A stretch of 38,814 nucleotides of DNA from an uncultured Methylococcaceae bacterium (lineage in GTDB: Bacteria > Pseudomonadota > Gammaproteobacteria > Methylococcales > Methylomonadaceae). The stretch covers positions 1-38,814 of the forward strand of contig CAJAVP010000045.1 of NCBI GenBank assembly GCA_903945375.1, given 5' to 3'. Shown here piece after piece: positions 33,866-38,814 of this stretch. Made by a program: the position numbers and the translations under genes. The first letter of the stretch is position 1, and each line of letters begins with the position of its first letter. Below the pieces are notes generated by a model. The model saw nothing but the letters and a program-made list of their open reading frames with translations, made no database searches and was not told the origin of the DNA.

Positions 33866-35164
33866 TTAGGGACGTTTGCTTCCACGTCGCGGTGCACGTT
33901 GCGGCTTTCTGGGTTCACTACCGGATTTTTGGGTTTTAGAAGACGGTTTTTTAGTATGGCGAAAATCTTTTTTACCCGTTGTTTTGTTGGGCAAATGTTT
34001 TTTAGGAGCATCCATAACTTTTAGCGAAACCGGTTCATAGCCCGTATCGGCAACCCGAGGAATTTGCCGTTTTAAAAAGCTTTCAAGTTCTGATAAGGCA
34101 TACGCTTCTTCGGGGCAAACCAAGGAAATCGCGATACCCGACGCACCCGCTCGCCCTGTACGCCCAATCCGGTGTACATAATCTTCGGGCGTTTGCGGTA
34201 AATCAAAATTGACGACATGCGGCAAATCATCAATATCTAACCCACGCGCGGCAATATCCGTGGCGACCAAAACCGCGACTTTACCCGTCTTGAATGCATC
34301 TAAGGCTTTATTACGCGCCCCTTGAGTTTTATCACCATGTAAAGCTGCCGTTCTAATACCATCGGAAATGAGTTGCTTTTCTAAGCGATCAGCACCGTGC
34401 TTGGTTCGCACAAAAACCAAAACTTGTTGCCAGTTATTGCTACCGATTAAATACGAGAGCAGTTCACGTTTATATTCTCGATCAATGCCATAAACCTTTT
34501 CGCTCACATTGTCGGCGGTGGCATTTTGCTTTGCAATATCGACCGAGATGGGATTATTGAGTAACTGCACGGCAAGCTGCTTAACACCGCTAGCCACTGT
34601 CGCAGAAAACAACAGACTTTGCCGCTGCTTGGGAATCAATCCCATAATACGGCGGATATCCGGCAAAAAGCCCATATCCAGCATACGATCGGCCTCGTCA
34701 AGTACGAGAATCTGAATAGACGATAAATTAACATGTCGCTGCATGACATGATCCATCAAGCGTCCCGGCGTTGCGACAACGATATCACAGCCCCGCCGCA
34801 GATTACGTCTTTGCACACTAACGCTTGCGCCCCCAACAATCACTTCCGACTGTAAAGGCAAATATTTCCCATAGGTTTGCACACTTTCATAAACTTGCTG
34901 AGCGAGTTCTCGAGTGGGGGTCAGAATTAACGCCCGCACACGACGCGGCATTTGGTGCAAATCGATATCTTCAGCGAGTAGTTGCAGTAAGGGCAAAGTA
35001 AAACTCGCAGTCTTACCCGTGCCGGTTTGTGCGCCAGCTAAAATATCTTTGCCTTCGAGAATTAACGGAATCGTCTTTTGTTGTACGGGCGTAGGAGTGG
35101 TGTAACCTTGTTCGGCTACCGCATTAAGCAATGCTTCGGATAAACCGAGCTGTTGAAAAGTCAT
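33866..35164 (-). CDS. rhlE: DEAD-box ATP-dependent RNA helicase RhlE-like
   Basis: A 432-residue RNA helicase of the DEAD-box family, acting on ribosome assembly or RNA decay complexes. Motifs appear in order: Q motif (FQQLGLSEALLNAV, PTPVQQ), motif I GAQTGTGKT, PTRELAQQ, TPGRLMDH, motif II VLDEADRMLDMGF, motif III SATV, DIAARGLDIDDLPHVVNFD and motif VI HRIGRTGRAG. The last 55 residues are a Lys/Arg/Pro-rich tail (KKDFRHTKKPSSKTQK) that binds RNA. The FxxLGLSxxLLxAVxExGY opening is typical of RhlE. RhlB and SrmB are less likely. Confidence 0.9.
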   Translation of the reverse strand: MTFQQLGLSEALLNAVAEQGYTTPTPVQQKTIPLILEGKDILAGAQTGTGKTASFTLPLLQLLAEDIDLHQMPRRVRALILTPTRELAQQVYESVQTYGKYLPLQSEVIVGGASVSVQRRNLRRGCDIVVATPGRLMDHVMQRHVNLSSIQILVLDEADRMLDMGFLPDIRRIMGLIPKQRQSLLFSATVASGVKQLAVQLLNNPISVDIAKQNATADNVSEKVYGIDREYKRELLSYLIGSNNWQQVLVFVRTKHGADRLEKQLISDGIRTAALHGDKTQGARNKALDAFKTGKVAVLVATDIAARGLDIDDLPHVVNFDLPQTPEDYVHRIGRTGRAGASGIAISLVCPEEAYALSELESFLKRQIPRVADTGYEPVSLKVMDAPKKHLPNKTTGKKDFRHTKKPSSKTQKSGSEPRKPQRAPRRGSKRP

Positions 35165-35223
35165 TAAAACCTCTGGATATTAAAAATAATGTGGAAGGGC
35201 AAAAATCGCGGATGATACGGAAC

Positions 35224-36231
35224 TCACCCCCCCGTCATGTTCATATAGCGCAAAATAATGGGTTGCTCATGAAGAGTAAATTCGTGCCGTTCTGGCTTAA
35301 GTGGCATCGCCTCGATAATGACCTGCTTTAAGGTCTCTGCATCACCAGGATGCGCTCTAAGCACTTGTTTTAAATCGACCGAATGCTCATTGCCCAAACA
35401 CAATAATAAACGTCCTTCTGCGGTTAATCGAACTCTGTTGCAAGTGCTACAAAAATTATCGCTATGCGGTGAAATAAAACCTACCTGTGTATCCGTACCG
35501 ATGACATTGAAATAATTTGAAGGCCCGCCCGTACGTTGAAGGCTAGGCTCTAAATTAAAAGAATCACGTAAATCAGCCTTAATCATAGCACTGGGATAAA
35601 ACGCCTCTGCTCGGTTATGTTGCAAAACTACCCCTAAGGGCATTTCTTCGATAAAGCTGATATCGATACCCAAATCGACAGCAAAGCGCACTAACTCGAT
35701 GACTTCTAAATGGTTACGATCTTTCAAAATCACGGCATTTATTTTAATGCGCTGAAAACCTGCTGATTTTGCGGCTTGAATACCACGGATTACTTGCTTT
35801 AAATTACCGGTACGGGTGATCGCCTTAAATTTATCCGCATCCAAAGTATCCAGACTAATATTCAGACGTTTAACTCCCGCCGCTTTAAGAGCAGACGCAT
35901 AAACCTCTAACTGCGAACCATTGGTCGTCATAACCAGCTCAGTAAGGCCTTCAATTTGCCCCAGTTTTTGCAACAAACCTAAAGCACCTTTTCTGACTAA
36001 TGGCTCACCACCGGTAATCCTGATTTTTTTAACGCCCAATTGTGCGAAAACAGCGGCAACCCAATAAATTTCTTCCAGCGATAAAATTTGCTCACGTGGC
36101 AAAAACGTCATGTCTTCTGCCATGCAATACACACAGCGAAAATCACAACGGTCGGTAATGGAGATTCTTAAATAATCAACCGTTCGACCAAAACGGTCAA
36201 TTAATACGGGAGCGGCTTTTGAATGTGACAT
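35224..36231 (-). CDS. moaA: GTP 3',8-cyclase MoaA
   Basis: A 335-residue radical SAM enzyme that starts molybdenum cofactor synthesis by converting GTP to cyclic 3',8-dihydro-GTP. The N-terminal cluster motif is [10 protein letters not shown] (C29, C33, C36), and [11 protein letters not shown] is the SAM-binding stretch. The second [4Fe-4S] site is [10 protein letters not shown] plus the later cysteine in LLLCLGNE. The protein ends MNMTGG; the final double glycine is essential in homologues. moaA stands alone here without moaC/D/E. In a methanotroph it would serve Mo- or W-dependent formate dehydrogenase or nitrate reductase. Confidence 0.95.
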   Translation of the reverse strand: MSHSKAAPVLIDRFGRTVDYLRISITDRCDFRCVYCMAEDMTFLPREQILSLEEIYWVAAVFAQLGVKKIRITGGEPLVRKGALGLLQKLGQIEGLTELVMTTNGSQLEVYASALKAAGVKRLNISLDTLDADKFKAITRTGNLKQVIRGIQAAKSAGFQRIKINAVILKDRNHLEVIELVRFAVDLGIDISFIEEMPLGVVLQHNRAEAFYPSAMIKADLRDSFNLEPSLQRTGGPSNYFNVIGTDTQVGFISPHSDNFCSTCNRVRLTAEGRLLLCLGNEHSVDLKQVLRAHPGDAETLKQVIIEAMPLKPERHEFTLHEQPIILRYMNMTGG

Positions 36232-36324
36232 AACGGAGTGAAATAGTCAGGATAATAGCACATTCCCAATCAAGTCGCTAATTGCCAGCAATTCTCATTA
36301 AAACATTCAACGTAAATTAAGGCG

Positions 36325-36565
36325 TGCAGGTTTTGCCTCACTGTCATTAGGTTAGGAGTTAATATATTAAAAATCAATATGTTGAGGGTTTTGTTAATCC
36401 CCCCCAGTCCTCCTTTTTCAAAGGGGGAAGACTGTTTCATGTCCTGTCAGAGAAAAAGCCAATAAGCCCACCCCCTTTGAAAAAGGCGGTAGGGGATTTA
36501 TCAACATAACTATCTGCTTTATGGACGATTTTCCTTAACTTAATGGCAGTGAGGCTTTGCCTGCA
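36325..36565. repeat. Nested inverted-repeat element (about 240 bp)
   Basis: Outer arms at 36325-36349 (TGCAGGTTTTGCCTCACTGT..) and 36541-36565 match as inverted repeats at 20 of 25 positions. Inner arms at 36391-36427 and 36471-36506 are also inverted copies of each other, with the core CCTTTTTCAAAGGGGG and CCCCCTTTGAAAAAGG. The centre (36428-36470) is unique and too short to code. The inner core is shared with the element at 11766-11835. This is the build of a MITE-like non-coding mobile element, perhaps one inserted in another. The spacer from moaA to the LuxR gene (36232-36659) holds nothing else I can name. Confidence 0.6.
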
Positions 36566-36659
36566 AGCAAGCAAAGCTTGCACTCCACGCGTTATAGTCT
36601 ATGAAATCGCTGTAAGTAAAAAAATGGGGGTAAGTAAGGCAGGGAGGGCTGAATAATTG

Positions 36660-37736
36660 CTAATCAGAAAAATTACAAGAAATAGTAATAAGGCGACACA
36701 GTAAACTTAATAATTCAGATTGTTTATTGGTTTTCGTTTTTTTAAAAATAGATTTCAAATGTGTACGTGACGTATTTAGGCTAACACATTGATCTTTTGA
36801 ATAATCCGTAATAGAAAGACCTTTTAAAAGTGCCATAGTTAAATTTAACTCAGATTTTGTCAATTGATACAAATTTTGAATAAGATTTATCGCCTCATTA
36901 TTTTCTTTAAGCCGAATATCTAAAAATAAAATCAATGTATAGGAAGAAAATTCATTAATTAAATTCTTTTCGGTGACAAAAAAATTTAGATTATCACTAA
37001 TATAGAAATCTTTAATTCCATTAATAGGTCTTAGCAAAAATACCTGTTGTAAATATGGGAAGTCTATATTATCTAGTTTAATTACATGATTGGTATCATT
37101 ATCAGTTAAAAACTTATGTGCAGAGCTATTAATAAACTCTATATGACCTAAATGATTGCTAATAATAACAGGGATATCTAGCGTATTATAAATCTCAAAA
37201 AACAAGAGTCTTTGTGACAGTAAATTTTTTTGGCTAATGAGTTGTTGAATGACTGTTTTTATATGAAATGCAAAACGTTGACAATTATTTAGTTGTTTAT
37301 TGCTAAACTCAATATTTTGTGAGCGCAAAATGATACAAAAAATAAAATCAATGTTATTAGTAGTAATAGGAAGACAAAAAACGCTATGAACAGTAATAGA
37401 GTAAGGTTGTGTAAAATGATCTACTTCATTAATTAAGTTAGGATAAATAGACGTTTTAAAAATTAAAATATCATCATTTGATTTTTTAATAATCTCAATT
37501 AAGTCATTAAATAGTAACTTAAAGTTTTGGCACAACGCATTATCATCACGATACCCTGTATAAATTGAAGAAAAAACCTGTCTTTTTTGGGTTACTTTGT
37601 TTTCCTCTATCAGAAATATATCAACATTACTTATATATTCAGCACATGATTTTAAGGCATAACCCCATTCATTTTCATTATTCCTAACTGAATATAGCGT
37701 TTCTACAATATTATCAAATTTATATTGATTCCACAT
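36660..37736 (-). CDS. LuxR-type transcriptional regulator, AT-rich
   Basis: A 358-residue protein. The C-terminal part (about 290-350) is a LuxR/GerE-type helix-turn-helix: LTKSELNLTMALLKGLSITD followed by SLNTSRTHLKSIFKKTKTNKQ, ending SELLSLL. The first 180 residues may be a GAF-like sensory domain (DIFLIEENKVTQKRQVFSS, VFCLPITTNNIDFIFCIIL), and about 190-280 a PAS-like part (FFEIYNTLDIPVIISNHLGHIEFINSS in part). The ligand is unknown. The gene is far more AT-rich than its neighbours, with many Asn/Ile/Lys codons, which suggests horizontal origin. It is divergent from the adhesin gene at 38425, whose upstream region holds three related dyads. The start is uncertain because no strong ribosome site precedes it. 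Confidence 0.78.
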   Translation of the reverse strand: MWNQYKFDNIVETLYSVRNNENEWGYALKSCAEYISNVDIFLIEENKVTQKRQVFSSIYTGYRDDNALCQNFKLLFNDLIEIIKKSNDDILIFKTSIYPNLINEVDHFTQPYSITVHSVFCLPITTNNIDFIFCIILRSQNIEFSNKQLNNCQRFAFHIKTVIQQLISQKNLLSQRLLFFEIYNTLDIPVIISNHLGHIEFINSSAHKFLTDNDTNHVIKLDNIDFPYLQQVFLLRPINGIKDFYISDNLNFFVTEKNLINEFSSYTLILFLDIRLKENNEAINLIQNLYQLTKSELNLTMALLKGLSITDYSKDQCVSLNTSRTHLKSIFKKTKTNKQSELLSLLCRLITISCNFSD

Positions 37737-38424
37737 AAAAAATACAGAGTTATGACAATTGGAGGGGCACGCGCTTGGGGATTAGCCACGGGTGCGAATC
37801 GTTTGATGTGTGTTGTGTGAACAGTATTGTGTGTAGGGGGGGGGGGGCTGCAATCTATTGATTTTTATATGAAAAATAGCCATTTGACACCATCACCTAT
37901 TTGAGTGAAATACCACGAATTTTCGTTTAAAAAATCATATAGAAAAATAAATCAAACGGAAAATTTCTGTTCTTTTTTGAAAGTATAGGGTATTTCTTTC
38001 AAAAGCACTATCACCTAAATGGGTTATAAATGGCAAAAAAACTTACAAAATATCACCCATTTCGGCGATTGTAGGAATGGATTGAGCGAATTATCCTTAA
38101 CCTCAGCAAGCATTAAGTCGACTCCCCCTTACTGGTATCAACGAGTAATAATCTACCAATTTACTCAGGTTGAATTTGTCATGAATGAATCAAAAAAGAT
38201 GGTGTTAGCAAGCGGTACGCTCAGCAACATTGTAGCTTTATCGGTTACTCACCCTTTGCCAACAAAATCGGTGAGGAAAAAAGAATTTATAGCTCCCATG
38301 CTCCGCTGTCCCGTAGGAACTTAAAGTTGAGTACCAACTAATGCTGAACCATTGTCCAGACAAAAAACATCTTAATTTAAATACGGCTGCACATGCCGCC
38401 ACTATAACTCAATAGGAAATACCG
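37737..38424. other. Long intergenic region between LuxR-type gene and adhesin gene
   Basis: This stretch of 688 bases is divergent-promoter DNA. It contains a run of 12 G at 37836-37847, three ATCACC dyads at 37892-38069, very AT-rich DNA around 37910-38000 and the AGGAAAT ribosome site before 38425. A frame of 101 codons at 38019-38324 is open, but it begins inside a dyad, has no ribosome site and has unremarkable composition, so I do not call it a gene. Confidence 0.6.
37892..38069 (+). promoter_or_regulatory. Three related dyad sites (ATCACC-N-ATTT type), candidate LuxR-type boxes
   Basis: Sites lie at 37892-37909 (ATCACCTATTTGAGTGAA), 38009-38028 (TATCACCTAAATGGGTTATA) and 38052-38069 (ATCACCCATTTCGGCGAT). 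Each starts with the same ATCACC half and shows partial two-fold symmetry; the second pairs at seven of ten positions across 20 bases, the size of LuxR-family boxes. The adjacent divergent gene encodes a LuxR-type regulator, making it the obvious candidate to bind here. Confidence 0.4.
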
Positions 38425-38814
38425 ATGGCGATCAATGCGACAAAGCAAACCATAACAAACAATGCCACAGCTGATAAAACATCACCCCGATTAAACATCA
38501 GCAGCGATCATAGCGTACTGAAAGCCGGCGAGACGGCCACAATCACCTTTACCTTCAGCGAACCAACCCAAGACTTTACTGCTGGTGACATCACCGTCAG
38601 TCGCGGCACGATCAGCAACCTGATCAACAGTGGTGATGACAAAACCTACACCGCTACCTTCACGCCAACCGCTAACGTCAACACCCTGAATGCTAAAATA
38701 AGCGTTGCCGCAGGCAGCTATAGCGACGAAGCGGGCAACAAAGGCAAAGCCAGCAACAGCCTAACGTTCACCGGTGACACCGCCGCGCCAACCGTAGCGA
38801 TTAGCAGCGACAAA
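38425..38814 (+). CDS. Large repetitive Ig-like adhesin, 5' end only (cut by window end)
   Basis: The first 130 codons of a longer gene. ATG 38425 has AGGAAAT just upstream. There is no signal peptide, as in type I-secreted giant adhesins whose export signal is C-terminal. A bacterial Ig-like domain begins at about residue 21 (PRLNISSDHSVLKAGETATI, then FTFSEPTQDFTAGDITVSRG). The next copy starts at about 122 (PTVAISSDK), giving a period near 101 residues. Base composition is clearly more GC-rich than the upstream spacer. The expected remainder is many more repeats and perhaps a calcium-binding RTX C-terminus, none of which is visible. The function is likely surface attachment or biofilm. Confidence 0.8.
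   Translation, partial: MAINATKQTITNNATADKTSPRLNISSDHSVLKAGETATITFTFSEPTQDFTAGDITVSRGTISNLINSGDDKTYTATFTPTANVNTLNAKISVAAGSYSDEAGNKGKASNSLTFTGDTAAPTVAISSDK

Noticed and set aside
38019-38324. Open frame of 101 codons upstream of the adhesin gene
   Set aside because: It starts inside one of the dyad sites, has no ribosome site, no recognisable domain, and lies in promoter-type DNA; chance openness is the better explanation.
1-38814. CRISPR array, tRNA or rRNA genes, complete insertion sequence
   Set aside because: No regularly spaced direct repeats with unique spacers, no cloverleaf-like segment with a CCA-type end, and no complete transposase with flanking inverted repeats were seen on reading both strands.

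Overview
The window looks like chromosome of a gammaproteobacterial (type I, Methylococcales-like) methylotroph or methanotroph. The main reason is the block at 26.5-31.8 kb. It holds a formaldehyde-activating enzyme (fae) with genes typical of archaeal-type C1 cofactor (methanopterin/methanofuran) synthesis: MfnF-like, MfnD-like ATP-grasp, HisA/HisF-related, CitG-like and a RimK-like ATP-grasp. Housekeeping genes (argA, sucCD, ppk1, rppH, cpdA, pilSR, iscRSA, rhlE, moaA) are of gammaproteobacterial type. No rRNA, tRNA or CRISPR array was seen. Species cannot be named from the sequence alone.

Layout. 0-1.4 kb: a possible transposase tail, then a GT4-like glycosyltransferase with no ordinary start codon. 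1.5-6.1 kb: a sulfide-oxidation cassette of persulfide dioxygenase-rhodanese fusion, sulfide:quinone oxidoreductase and SulP anion transporter. A sigma-54-like promoter with upstream repeats precedes it. 6.3-11.7 kb (minus strand): ppk1, a methyltransferase overlapping a PLP-dependent D-cysteine desulfhydrase/ACC deaminase-like gene, and a coiled-coil membrane protein of unknown role. 11.9-18.5 kb: HAD phosphatase, rppH, cpdA-argA, DedA protein, sucC-sucD. 18.8-22.2 kb: pilS-pilR (type IV pilus control) and a small membrane protein. 22.4-25.1 kb: porin-like protein, exported FMN-binding protein and a His-rich four-helix membrane protein, possibly a small electron-transfer module. 25.1-26.6 kb: AEC transporter and periplasmic rhodanese. 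26.6-31.8 kb: C1 cofactor genes and fae. 31.8-33.8 kb: iscA, iscS, iscR without iscU, in the same direction as and just upstream of the C1 genes. 33.9-36.2 kb: rhlE and moaA. 36.3-38.8 kb: an accessory-looking region with a nested inverted repeat, an AT-rich LuxR-type regulator, a 688-base non-coding stretch with three related dyads and a run of 12 G, and the 5' end of a large repetitive Ig-like adhesin cut by the window end.

How the parts may work together. SQR oxidises sulfide to persulfide/polysulfide, the dioxygenase-rhodanese consumes persulfide, and SulP could move the oxyanion product. The iscRSA genes run into the RimK-like, CitG-like and fae genes with gaps of 24 bases or less up to citG-like, then 62 bases to fae, and end at a strong bidirectional terminator. 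This suggests that Fe-S cluster control and formaldehyde handling share transcription. The LuxR-type protein, the dyads and the adhesin gene form a plausible regulator-target pair.

The strongest leads for something undescribed are the porin/FMN/His-rich trio, the isc-C1 operon lacking iscU, and the LuxR-dyad-adhesin arrangement. All functional statements rest on motif reading; no search was run.
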